64,000 nt of DNA from Anoxybacteroides rupiense. GTDB lineage: Bacteria; Bacillota; Bacilli; Bacillales; Anoxybacillaceae. The position numbers and the translations under genes were made by a program. The notes below the pieces were generated by a model. That model saw only the letters and a list, made by a program, of their open reading frames with translations. It did not search any database and was not told the DNA's origin. The stretch is taken from positions 124,001 to 188,000 of the forward strand of contig NZ_JACIDF010000005.1 in NCBI RefSeq assembly GCF_014196195.1. Reading direction: 5' to 3'. Positions 32,989-40,966 of the stretch are shown here, piece by piece. Position 1 is the stretch's first letter, and each line of letters begins with the position of its first letter.

Positions 32989-35448
32989 ATGCTATCGAAA
33001 ATGAGTGAATATATGTTATTTACTGTTGGCATTTTAATCGTGATTTTATTCGGACAGCAACAAATGAATCGATTGATTCATAGAAAGCTCAAGGTGTCTA
33101 TTTTTTATATAGCGCAACGATCGACAATGCTTTTTTATGTTTTTGTTTTTTTACTGCTAGCCACTGGCATTTGGTATGTGAACGGGCTTGAACATCAGGA
33201 ACGCCAAAAATATGAACGAAATTTGTCACGTTTGGCGGCAAGCTTCGCCGCTGAACTTTCGCAAATGAATCACCAGCAGGTAACAGACACAACCAATGCA
33301 AATGATAAAACCTACCTCGGTCTTTTGCGTACGTTGAATCGCTGGCAGCATGATCATCCCAATATACGCCAAATTTATACATTAAAACAACGAGCAGATG
33401 GTCAGAATTATGTCATGCTTTCCGTCAAAGCAGATGATGGAAAGCATGATGGACAACAGGTTCAGGATTTGCCGAGCGGGGCGGCCTATCAGGCGCATAT
33501 GTCAGAGCTGGCGCAAGCATTTCAAGGAAAGATCAGCATTAAAAATGAGGGGGATTTGCCAAAAAACTTTGTTATATTTTGTCCAATCCTAACACAGCAA
33601 GGCAAGGTGGATGCCGTTTTAATCATTCGCTATGATGGAGCACACTATATGAAGAAAATGCACCATCAACTACACAAAGGAATGGGAAGGATCTTTTTAC
33701 TATTTTTTATTTCTTATATTTTTTATTTATTGCTGCTCTATGTCCGCTTAGACAAACTATCTTTTAAAAAATATAGCGAAGAAGTGCAAAGGATTCAGCA
33801 TCGTCTTAAACGTCTTTCTGAAATATCTATGGAAGGAATTATTATTTATTCGGGGCAAACGATTTTGGAAGTGAATCATGCTGCATGCCGGTTATTCGGT
33901 TATACAGAGAACGAGCTGATGCGGACACCGATGGAAGCGCTTGTCGCTTCCCCTCCATTGCCAGATTGGACGCAATCTTTGGTTGAAGATACGACATATG
34001 AAGTGCATTTGCGTAAAAAAGACGGCACGACTTTCCCTGCAGAGGTTTTGAAGCGCAAATATGATGATTATTCCCGATCCCGAATGGTCGATGTAGTAGC
34101 CGTCCGAGATATTACAGAACGAAAAAAACATGAAGATCGAATGAACTATATTGCGTTTTATGACGATTTAACAGGTTTGCCTAATAAAGAAATGCTCTAT
34201 CAGATGTTAAGCGAAAAGCTAACGGATGCACAAAATCTCAAAAGAAAAACAGCAGTTATGTTTATGGAAGTGAAGGGAATAAAAGCGGTAAATGATTTGT
34301 ATGGCTATACGGTTGGGGATCAAGTGCTTCTAGCATCCGTGGCGAAGATAAAAAATCTAGTCGGTGAAACCGACATTTTTGGCAGATGGGGCGGGAACGA
34401 ATTCATCGTCATTTTGCCGCAAGTGGACAGAGACGAACAAGTAAGCGAATTATGCCAGCGTTTAATCGAAGCAATGGAAGAGCCGTTGATCGTGAACAAA
34501 CAGGAATTTCGCTTGACGCTAAAAATCGGCATTAGTTGTTATCCGAAAGATGGAGATAATGGTCACACATTAATTCGCAGAGCTGATATAGCTAGACATG
34601 AATTGTCAAAACAGGCCATTGGCCAATTTCGCTTTTTTGAGAAACAAATGAATCGAACCATTTATGAAAAAATTCATATGGAAAGAGAATTGCGCAAGGC
34701 GCTGGAAGCGGAGGAATTTGAGCTTCACTATCAGCCGCAAATTCAACTGCAAACAGGAAAAGTGATCGGAATCGAAGCACTTATCAGATGGAAGCATAGG
34801 GAAAAAGGAATGATCTCGCCAAACGCATTTATTCCGATTGCCGAAGAGACGGGTTTCATCATTTCGATTAACGAATGGGTTATGGAAACAGCATGCCGGC
34901 AAACAAAGCTGTTGCTTCATCAATATCCTTCCTTATCCGTTTCTATTAATTTGTCGCCTTGTGAGTTTGAAAGCAGAAAGCTTATTTATAAGCTTGCGAA
35001 AATCCTTGAAAAAACCGATTTTCCGCCCCATTGCCTAGATATCGAAATTACTGAACGCATGACGATGGATACGGAAAAAGCCATTCCGATTTTAAAAGAG
35101 CTGAAAAATGTAGGTGTCAATGTCAGTATTGATGACTTTGGGACAGGGTACAGCTCGTTAAGCTATTTGAAAAAACTGCCGATTGATCGCTTGAAAATTG
35201 ACCGTTCATTTGTGCAAAATGTCCAAAAAGAAGAAGAAGCTATTTTGCCAGCGATTATCACTTTAGGGCATAATATAGGTGTAAAGGTGCTTGCGGAAGG
35301 GGTAGAGACAGAGCTGGAGGCTGCCTATTTAAAAGAAAAACAATGCGACGAAGTGCAAGGCTATTATTATACAAGGCCGCTTCCGTACGGCGAATTGGTA
35401 CAATTTCTTGATCAGCATAAACAGCAAGCAAGTGCCATCATAAGCTAA
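32989..35448 (+). CDS. Membrane PAS-GGDEF-EAL protein, probable cyclic-di-GMP phosphodiesterase
   Basis: 819 residues. Hydrophobic segments at about 7-24, 44-63 and 228-250 frame an extracellular sensor region of about 160 residues; then PAS (about 265-385), GGDEF (about 395-550) and EAL (about 565-810). The GGDEF domain looks inactive: the signature is RWGGNEF (Asn470 where Asp or Glu is needed), and the metal-binding segment reads MEVKGIKAVND, without the usual first aspartate. The EAL domain looks active: EALIRW, SINLSP, EITER, DDFGTGYSSL, DRLKID and LAEGVET are all intact. So it probably breaks down cyclic-di-GMP, with the GGDEF part as a GTP sensor or structural domain. Confidence 0.9.
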   Translation: MLSKMSEYMLFTVGILIVILFGQQQMNRLIHRKLKVSIFYIAQRSTMLFYVFVFLLLATGIWYVNGLEHQERQKYERNLSRLAASFAAELSQMNHQQVTDTTNANDKTYLGLLRTLNRWQHDHPNIRQIYTLKQRADGQNYVMLSVKADDGKHDGQQVQDLPSGAAYQAHMSELAQAFQGKISIKNEGDLPKNFVIFCPILTQQGKVDAVLIIRYDGAHYMKKMHHQLHKGMGRIFLLFFISYIFYLLLLYVRLDKLSFKKYSEEVQRIQHRLKRLSEISMEGIIIYSGQTILEVNHAACRLFGYTENELMRTPMEALVASPPLPDWTQSLVEDTTYEVHLRKKDGTTFPAEVLKRKYDDYSRSRMVDVVAVRDITERKKHEDRMNYIAFYDDLTGLPNKEMLYQMLSEKLTDAQNLKRKTAVMFMEVKGIKAVNDLYGYTVGDQVLLASVAKIKNLVGETDIFGRWGGNEFIVILPQVDRDEQVSELCQRLIEAMEEPLIVNKQEFRLTLKIGISCYPKDGDNGHTLIRRADIARHELSKQAIGQFRFFEKQMNRTIYEKIHMERELRKALEAEEFELHYQPQIQLQTGKVIGIEALIRWKHREKGMISPNAFIPIAEETGFIISINEWVMETACRQTKLLLHQYPSLSVSINLSPCEFESRKLIYKLAKILEKTDFPPHCLDIEITERMTMDTEKAIPILKELKNVGVNVSIDDFGTGYSSLSYLKKLPIDRLKIDRSFVQNVQKEEEAILPAIITLGHNIGVKVLAEGVETELEAAYLKEKQCDEVQGYYYTRPLPYGELVQFLDQHKQQASAIIS

Positions 35449-35466
35449 AGATGGATGTGAGATCAA

Positions 35467-35838
35467 ATGGATATTATTTCAAAAATTGCGGAGGAAAGAA
35501 TTCGGGAAGCCTTGAAAAATGGGGAATTTGATCATCTTCCTGGATTGGGCAAACCGCTGGAGTTGGAAGATTTGTCGCATATTCCTGAAGACTTGCGAAT
35601 CGGCTATCTGCTGTTGAAAAATGCCGGATATGTCTCTGAGGAAGTCGAATTAAAAAAGGATGTAATGACCATCGAAGACCTATTGCGTTGTTGTGATGAT
35701 GAAACAGAAAAAGAGAAACTCAGGAAAAAACTGAATGAAAAACTCCTTCGTTGGAATTCGCTTATGAAAAGGCGCAATAAAACGAATTCTCAAGCCTTGC
35801 GCGACTATCAACAGCGGATTGATGAAAAGTTTCGGTAA
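35467..35838 (+). CDS. DUF1992 (DnaJ-homologue subfamily C member 28) family protein
   Basis: Small cytoplasmic protein of 123 residues with the conserved start of the DUF1992 family: IAEERIREALKNGEFDHLPG followed by LGKPLELED. The rest is helical and charged. It lies 18 bases after the EAL protein gene and is probably co-transcribed. A strong terminator follows. Function unknown; the family's link to chaperones rests on eukaryotic homologues. Confidence 0.88.
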   Translation: MDIISKIAEERIREALKNGEFDHLPGLGKPLELEDLSHIPEDLRIGYLLLKNAGYVSEEVELKKDVMTIEDLLRCCDDETEKEKLRKKLNEKLLRWNSLMKRRNKTNSQALRDYQQRIDEKFR

Positions 35839-35845
35839 TCAATAG

Positions 35846-35885
35846 AAAAAGCTTGCTGCGGTTTATCGGCAAGCTTTTTTATTTT
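35846..35885 (+). terminator. Terminator after the DUF1992 gene
   Basis: AAAAAGCTTGC (35846-35856) pairs with GCAAGCTTTTTT (35869-35880), with a T-rich tail. Confidence 0.9.
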
Positions 35886-35977
35886 GCGTGCAAAGTTTCT
35901 TGAAAAGTGGGGAAGATATCATTAGGTTTGCTATTTTGTTTGACTCCATCATTTTGAATTTCAAAGGAGAGTGAAAC

Positions 35978-36553
35978 ATGATGAAAATGCGATGGATTTT
36001 TTGGGTGTTAGCGCTCATGCTTGTGATTCCCACAGGAGCGCTGGCGGAACAAAGAGAGCCTAGCATGGAGGCAGGAGCTCAAGCATTTGCAGGGCATATG
36101 TTCAAACATGGAGAACTGGATGAACAAAAATGGCTGGAAATTGTAAAAAAATATACACCGAATCAAGCTGCAGAATGGCAAAAGATTCTTAATGAACGAA
36201 AAGAACTAAGAAAGCAACTGCAAAGCGAAGAAGTGCAAAAGGCCCTGCAAGCAAAACATGCAGAGATGAAAAAGAAAAGAGAAGCGGATTTTGACCAATT
36301 AATTGACCGTCTTGCCAATAAAGAAATAACCAAACAGCAGTTCAAAAAAGAATGGAAGAAGTTACATAAACATAAGAGATGGATGACAAAAGTAGAAAGA
36401 CAAAAATTGTATAAGCTTCATCATCAAACGCATGAGGCAATGAAGAAAAATGATCAACAGGCCCTTTCTTCCTTGCTTCCACAATGGTTGGAGCATATGA
36501 AGAAAGAAAATGAGCGTTTGGCTAAATGGATTCAAGAAGCGACACAAAAATAA
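35978..36553 (+). CDS. Secreted, highly charged helical protein of unknown function
   Basis: 191 residues. A signal peptide (about 1-23, ending GALA before EQ) is followed by a lysine- and glutamate-rich, almost wholly helical protein with probable coiled coil (residues about 70-190) and no cysteines. AAAGGAGAG precedes ATG 35978; ATG 35981 is equally possible. It could be an envelope protein, but I recognise no family. Confidence 0.75.
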   Translation: MMKMRWIFWVLALMLVIPTGALAEQREPSMEAGAQAFAGHMFKHGELDEQKWLEIVKKYTPNQAAEWQKILNERKELRKQLQSEEVQKALQAKHAEMKKKREADFDQLIDRLANKEITKQQFKKEWKKLHKHKRWMTKVERQKLYKLHHQTHEAMKKNDQQALSSLLPQWLEHMKKENERLAKWIQEATQK

Positions 36554-36583
36554 TATAGGCCATTTGTAGTGACATCTAAGCTA

Positions 36584-36666
36584 GCTCTTGCAAGGAAAAT
36601 CTTCCTCAATAAAAGCGCGCCTGCGCCTTTCATAAGGAGGATTCCTGCGCAAGAGCATTTTTATTT
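36584..36666 (+). terminator. Terminator after the secreted charged protein
   Basis: GCTCTTGC (36584-36591) pairs with GCAAGAGC (36649-36656), with an inner imperfect stem, and ATTTTTATTT follows. Confidence 0.75.
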
Positions 36667-36901
36667 GGCAAGGAGACAAGCAAAACAGCGGTTGTAAATA
36701 TCAAAAATACGGAAAAAATAACTAGGATTCAAATGAAGAAATAATTGAAACGGTCTTTTCGCTTCTTAATAAAAAAGAAATTCGTGTTTACTCGATTTGT
36801 TTGGTATTGTTGGGCTGGTCTCGACACCGATATAGATACTATAATGGAGAAAAAAGGCCAAGAGTTTCTATACGGCCGTTTTTGGCAAAGGAGAAATTCG
36901 T

Positions 36902-37513
36902 ATGGGATATCCGGTGATGCTGCATATCGCCAATCAACACGTTGTTGTCATTGGTGGGGGGAGGGTGGCCGAACGGAAAATAAAAGGTTTGCTGGAGGCG
37001 GAAGCAAAAATTACGGTCGTCGCTCCTTCTGCTACAGGGGGGATTCAACAGTTAGCGGCAGCCGGAGCACTCGTTTGGCGCCAAAAAACATTTTCTCCTG
37101 ACGATATTAAAGAAGCGTGGATGGTGATTGCGGCCACGAATAATCGAGAAGTAAATGAAGCGGTGGCCGCCGCAGCGGAGCCTTATCAACTGATTAACAT
37201 TGCCGATGATCCAGAGCGGTCTAATTTTCATGTTCCGGCGGTGGTAAGGCGTGGCCGATTGACGATCGCTGTTTCAACAGGAGGAGCGAGCCCGACTGTC
37301 GCCCAGCAAATCCGCCGTCAGCTTGCGGAACAATATGATGAAGATTGTGGACGGTATATCGAGTTTCTTTACGAGTGCCGCCAATTTATTTTGCGGAATG
37401 TAAGCGATGAGCGAATACGAAAAAAATTGTTTAAGGCGATTGCCCAGGAATCGTTCCGCAAGAAGGGAAATTGGGAAGAAGAGTTCCACCGACTTTTAGA
37501 AATGACCTTATAA
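36902..37513 (+). CDS. sirC: Precorrin-2 dehydrogenase SirC (YlnF)
   Basis: NAD-dependent enzyme oxidising precorrin-2 to sirohydrochlorin in sirohaem synthesis. 203 residues. N-terminal Rossmann motif VVVIGGGRVAERKIKGLL, then IAATNNREVN and NIADDPERSNFHVPAVVRRG, and STGGASPTVAQQIR. AAAGGAGA precedes ATG 36902. In B. subtilis this gene ends the cysH operon; here it stands alone on the opposite strand about 4 kb from sirB and sumT, so it must have its own promoter. Confidence 0.94.
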   Translation: MGYPVMLHIANQHVVVIGGGRVAERKIKGLLEAEAKITVVAPSATGGIQQLAAAGALVWRQKTFSPDDIKEAWMVIAATNNREVNEAVAAAAEPYQLINIADDPERSNFHVPAVVRRGRLTIAVSTGGASPTVAQQIRRQLAEQYDEDCGRYIEFLYECRQFILRNVSDERIRKKLFKAIAQESFRKKGNWEEEFHRLLEMTL

Positions 37514-37588
37514 ATGAGAAGAAAACCTGTTTGAATGAATAAATCTTCGAAAAAAGTGAAAGAGGGATAAGTTTTTTAACATTCTTCA

Positions 37589-37643
37589 GTCGAGAAGTCT
37601 CCCACTTCTAAATCTTGCGAAGCTTGATGAAAGTGGGAGATGA
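37589..37643 (+). repeat. Dispersed hairpin repeat, copy E (long-loop form)
   Basis: GTCGAGAAGTCTCCCACTTC is the family's 5' half; its arm TCTCCCACTT pairs with AAGTGGGAGA downstream at about 37631, giving a stronger stem and larger loop than other copies. It may be the left-end version of the element. Confidence 0.55.
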
Positions 37644-37890
37644 ATCGACTTCGGACAAGGACAGGCTTTTGCCTGTTCAATTGTCTGACCCTGTGGTAAA
37701 ATAAACCTATGTCGTTCTTTCATAACTGGATATAGGAGATTGCATGGAGAAAATAAAATGCGAAAACCAAGCTGATCCTTCCATGCGTAAAATATCCAAG
37801 GTACAAAAGAACTCCGAATTGTCGGACATCTAGGGTTGGAACGACCCGAAGTCACGCTCAGGGAGACGAAAGGCGGCTTTCGTCGTGGAA

Positions 37891-37937
37891 CTGAGAAGCT
37901 CCCACTTCAAGCTTTAGCTAAGTGGTGAGTAGTTCAC
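37891..37937 (+). repeat. Dispersed hairpin repeat, copy I
   Basis: CTGAGAAGCTCCCACTTCAA then GCTTTAGCTAAGTGGTGAGT to AGTTCAC. The CCACTT and AAGTGG arms pair. Ends in TTCAC. Confidence 0.6.
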
Positions 37938-38120
37938 CAGCTTTCCCAAGTCTCCTATCTTCAAGGAGCGGGAAGGGCGACAGCCCAGTGAGCAGGGGAG
38001 ATGAATGTCGGTGATCGCCAATCGATAGGATCCTCTATCGTTCAAACGGACCCCTTCGGAACGAAGGAAAGCGTAGGGGGGGATTGTGTGTGGCTTACCG
38101 TTCAGCGGACACGCGCAAGT

Positions 38121-38170
38121 CGCTTGAAACTCCCTCTTCTAAGCGAAGCGTAGGTGGTGGGTAAGTTCAC
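38121..38170 (+). repeat. Dispersed hairpin repeat, copy J
   Basis: CGCTTGAAACTCCCTCTTCT then AAGCGAAGCGTAGGTGGTGG and GTAAGTTCAC. Ends in TTCAC, followed by a short hairpin with a T-rich tail at 38170-38205. Confidence 0.6.
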
Positions 38171-38209
38171 GCAGGCCGTCTTTCAGAAAGGCGGACCTGC
38201 TTTTCTTTT

Positions 38210-38863
38210 CTAATTTTCCCATTTGTACGTCCAAAACCGCTCCGTTTTCAGCCATTCTAACGCGTCACCGCCGCGTTTAGAAGCAGCGCTCATCAATCCT
38301 TCTGTTTGGGAACGGTGTGCTTGAATGGCGGCGATTTTTTTATCAATGACTGCGCTGACATCACGGACGATATCAGGTTTTCCCAAGTCTTGTTCGCAAT
38401 TTTTAGCAAATGCGACACAATGGACAATTGGCCGCTCTTCTTTTGGAATTCGCTGGACGGCGTGAATGACAGCTGCCCCGCATGCGTCATGGTCAGGATG
38501 AACGCTATAGCCAGGGTAAAACGTGATGATTAAAGATGGATTCGTTTCTGCTATAATAGCGCTAATGCGATCAGCGATCAGTTCTTCATCTTCAAATTCA
38601 ATCGTTTTGTCACGGAAGCCGAGCAAGCGCAAATCGTCAATGCCAATCGCTTCGCATGCCGCTTTTAACTCTTGTTTGCGAATGAGCGGCAACGTCTCAC
38701 GGTTAGCAAAGGGAGGAGTTCCCATGTTGCGTCCCATTTCTCCAAGAGTAAGGCAAGCATATGTGATCGGAGTGCCTTTTTCTGCATGCATGGCCAGTGT
38801 GCCGGAAACACCAAATGCTTCATCATCTGGATGGGGAAATACAACAAGTACATGTCTTTCCAT
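38210..38863 (-). CDS. bshB2: Bacillithiol biosynthesis deacetylase BshB2
   Basis: LmbE-type zinc enzyme that removes acetyl from GlcNAc-malate or an N-acyl bacillithiol conjugate. 217 residues. The zinc and catalytic motifs HPDDEAFG near the N-terminus and SVHPDHDACG in the middle are intact. ATG 38863 is preferred: AGGAGG lies 7 bases upstream, while ATG 38869 nearly touches it. It follows yojF with a 12-base gap, as in the B. subtilis yojFG pair. Confidence 0.92.
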   Translation of the reverse strand: MERHVLVVFPHPDDEAFGVSGTLAMHAEKGTPITYACLTLGEMGRNMGTPPFANRETLPLIRKQELKAACEAIGIDDLRLLGFRDKTIEFEDEELIADRISAIIAETNPSLIITFYPGYSVHPDHDACGAAVIHAVQRIPKEERPIVHCVAFAKNCEQDLGKPDIVRDVSAVIDKKIAAIQAHRSQTEGLMSAASKRGGDALEWLKTERFWTYKWEN

Positions 38864-38875
38864 TTTCATCCCTCC

Positions 38876-39220
38876 TTAAAAAGGTTCATGGCTCAATTGT
38901 AGAGCAACTGCGAGCTTCCCTTCATAATCATGGCCGGCAAGCAAAAGCTGCCCTTTGTCAGTCATCTCCCAATCTGTTAACCCTTCTGCATATATCCAGC
39001 CCAACTCCAGCTTTAATCCGATACGGTAAGGTCCTTTGCCAACGATTTTTCCATGGCTGAAACGGATTCGTCCGTTGCGGATGTATGCACCTGCTGAGAA
39101 AAATCCTTCGTTATGATGGGCAGCGTATGCCCCGTTTGTTGTTTCTAAATGCAAGTACACGTCTTGACCTTTGAACTGATTCAAGACGGTTTGTACCTCT
39201 TCAATACGAATCGGCTGCAA
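38876..39220 (-). CDS. yojF: YojF family protein (DUF1806)
   Basis: 114-residue protein matching B. subtilis YojF through VYLHLETTNGAYAAHHNE, GKGPYRIGLKLELGWIYAEG and the C-terminus. The start is TTG 39220, with GAGGAGGGG 5 bases upstream; the ATG far upstream is not needed and has no ribosome site. The gene is a constant partner of bshB2, so a role with bacillithiol is inferred, but none is proven. Confidence 0.88.
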   Translation of the reverse strand: MQPIRIEEVQTVLNQFKGQDVYLHLETTNGAYAAHHNEGFFSAGAYIRNGRIRFSHGKIVGKGPYRIGLKLELGWIYAEGLTDWEMTDKGQLLLAGHDYEGKLAVALQLSHEPF

Positions 39221-39631
39221 AAAAACCCCTCCTCGAACATCGTTTTTATTATTGTACATGAAAGCTAGACATAAAAGAAAATATTTCGTCCGCAAGACGT
39301 TTGCAAGGAAGCGGTGAAAAAATAGACCATATCGATAAAGATCGTGCCCATTTCATATCATCCCCCGAGAAGTCTTCCATTTCTAAACGAAGGGTAGGTG
39401 AGAGAGGTTCATAGATGATGATTGATGGATGCTTTGATTCCAGCAAACCTATGAGGAAAGACTAGGGATCAATTTGTAATTTTGAGGCTGCAGCGAGAGA
39501 AGGTGTCGTTCCATTTACGTGCTTGTTTGGGTTTTTTGTTGTATAATATCTAAAAATAGAGAAAATGCGAAAAATATGGCTTCATAGGTTTAGAAACTTG
39601 CACCAATTGAGTGATAGGAGAGGTGATTTGG
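39221..39631. other. Divergent intergenic region with repeat copy F
   Basis: Between yojF (minus) and the arginase-like gene (plus). Holds copy F of the hairpin repeat at 39366-39412. An AT-rich TATAAT-like box (GTATAATATC near 39540) may be the promoter of the plus-strand gene. Confidence 0.4.
39366..39412 (+). repeat. Dispersed hairpin repeat, copy F
   Basis: CGAGAAGTCTTCCATTTCTA then AACGAAGGGTAGGTGAGAGA and GGTTCAT. Aligned without gaps to copy G (48803-48849), 36 of 47 positions agree by my hand count, including the whole first 10 and last 7. Confidence 0.65.
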
Positions 39632-40396
39632 ATGAGTTTTCAAGGAAATGGTGTAACGTTTTTAAACATTGATGGTGCATATGTTTCGCAGCCAGGCCTT
39701 CGTCGGCTGCCGCACGAATGGATTGATTTAATGGATGTAGCGCATACCAACCTATATTGTGAGCAAGCCTCTTTATGCGAGTTGGAAAGGCGCATCCAAA
39801 CATGCAGAAACCTTGTGTTTATTGGCAGCGGTAATTACCACTATATCTCATATTTGTTGATGAAAAGAATCCAAGAACCGTTTACGCTCATTTTGTTTGA
39901 TAATCATACCGATATAGGGAATGGGACGGATCATGAACAAATCATCTCCTGCGGTTCGTGGGTTTCTTATGCTCTGGAGCTTCCTTTACTGCAAAGAGCC
40001 GTGATTGTCGGACCTACACGGTGGCAGTCTTCTCTTTTTTCTTCTGAGACCATTGTCTTGTCAAACAATATCGTTTCTCCGAATCTTCTTTTATCCCATA
40101 TTCAAACAGAGAATGTATACATTAGCATTGATAAAGATGTTCTTCGCGAGGAGGATGCCATGACCAATTGGGATCACGGAACGATGCCGCTTTCCGCTTT
40201 GATTGGTTGTCTGCAAGAGTTGTTTGTTCATAAAAATGTAGTAGGGATCGATATATGCGGCGAGTATCCGCAAGCTTCCATTTATCCATTCGATCCAGTG
40301 AGTCGGGAGGCGGTTCGCAAAAATGAGCATGCGAACATGTGCATTGCTCATAACTGTTTGTACGATCCGCAGCCTACAACTTTTATTATCCAATAA
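39632..40396 (+). CDS. Arginase/ureohydrolase-fold protein of unknown substrate
   Basis: 254 residues with the arginase fold's metal ligands in atypical settings: His70 in GSGNYHY (replacing GGDHS), Asp90, His92 and Asp94 in LFDNHTDIG, and Asp167 and Asp169 in YISIDKDVL, followed by WDHGTMPLS and GIDICGE. All six manganese ligands therefore seem present, so it is probably an active hydrolase, but the substrate-loop motifs of arginase, agmatinase and formimidoylglutamase are absent. ATG 39632 has AGGAGAGGTGA upstream. Histidine breakdown here lacks hutG, so a formimidoylglutamase role was considered, but nothing specific supports it. Confidence 0.75.
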   Translation: MSFQGNGVTFLNIDGAYVSQPGLRRLPHEWIDLMDVAHTNLYCEQASLCELERRIQTCRNLVFIGSGNYHYISYLLMKRIQEPFTLILFDNHTDIGNGTDHEQIISCGSWVSYALELPLLQRAVIVGPTRWQSSLFSSETIVLSNNIVSPNLLLSHIQTENVYISIDKDVLREEDAMTNWDHGTMPLSALIGCLQELFVHKNVVGIDICGEYPQASIYPFDPVSREAVRKNEHANMCIAHNCLYDPQPTTFIIQ

Positions 40397-40410
40397 ATGG
40401 TAATACAATA

Positions 40411-40446
40411 GCGCCCGGTGCTGGGAAACAACCGGGCTGTTTTTAA
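40411..40446. terminator. Terminator between arginase-like gene and acylphosphatase
   Basis: GCCCGGT (40413-40419) pairs with ACCGGGC (40431-40437), followed by TGTTTTTA on the plus strand. Confidence 0.8.
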
Positions 40447-40715
40447 TAAATAATGCGAAATGTTTTTTCGTTTGGAATAGGATCGATGGATTGAATATCT
40501 AAATGGGTCACTTTCGAAAACGGAGAGCCCTGGCGAATTTTATCAATAAATAGATGAATTCGCTCTTCATGTCCTTGCGCTTCCAGTTCTACCGTTCCAT
40601 CCTCATTATTTTTTACCCATCCGGTTAAATCCCATTTTAATGCTTCATGTTGTGCATAATAGCGAAAGCCGACGCCTTGGACGCGGCCATGAACGATCAC
40701 ATGCAATCGCTTCAT
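40443..40715 (-). CDS. acyP: Acylphosphatase
   Basis: Small enzyme of 90 residues hydrolysing acyl phosphates. The signature VHGRVQGVGFRYYAQHEA contains the phosphate-binding arginine, and the catalytic asparagine lies in GWVKNNEDGTVELEAQG. The ribosome site GGAGGGGG lies upstream of ATG 40715. A single-gene unit convergent with the arginase-like gene. Confidence 0.95.
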   Translation of the reverse strand: MKRLHVIVHGRVQGVGFRYYAQHEALKWDLTGWVKNNEDGTVELEAQGHEERIHLFIDKIRQGSPFSKVTHLDIQSIDPIPNEKTFRIIY

Positions 40716-40966
40716 TCCTATTGCTCCCCCTCCTTGTATGTCCCCTATCTATCATCATACACGAGAAGAGGGATTTTCCATACTCATATAAATGTCCAGA
40801 CCAAAAAATTTTTCTTTAATTGAAAGAAGAAAAATACGCCTTTATTGATATGGAGGAATGAAGCATTTTCCACATCGATGAAACTTGCTGCTGTTCGACT
40901 TGTTTACGACCGTCCTTTTTTGATAGGACCTTCGTTTATATATCAATCGGATTGGAAAGGAACTTT
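40716..40966. other. Region between acyP and sirB
   Basis: Holds the acyP promoter region on the minus strand and should contain the end of the cysH operon. I see no strong terminator after sirB. Confidence 0.3.

Larger units (their letters stand above)
37514..38209. other. Non-coding block rich in hairpin repeats, IS200/IS605-like relic
   Basis: No gene is visible over about 700 bases. It contains repeat copies E, I and J (listed separately) and extra structured sequence: a GGCTTTTGCC hairpin at about 37663, an AAAGGCGGCTTTCGTCG hairpin at about 37869, a GGGCGACAGCCC hairpin at about 37975, and a final imperfect hairpin GCAGG...CCTGC with TTTTCTTTTC at 38170-38205. The pattern (hairpin plus TTCAC end, long structured RNA before it, no ORF) resembles the non-coding ends of IS200/IS605 elements that encode guide RNAs. 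The assignment is by resemblance only. Confidence 0.5.

Noticed and set aside
37586-37855. 90-codon open frame on the minus strand inside the hairpin-rich block
   Set aside because: Composition follows the hairpins, no ribosome site, no domain.
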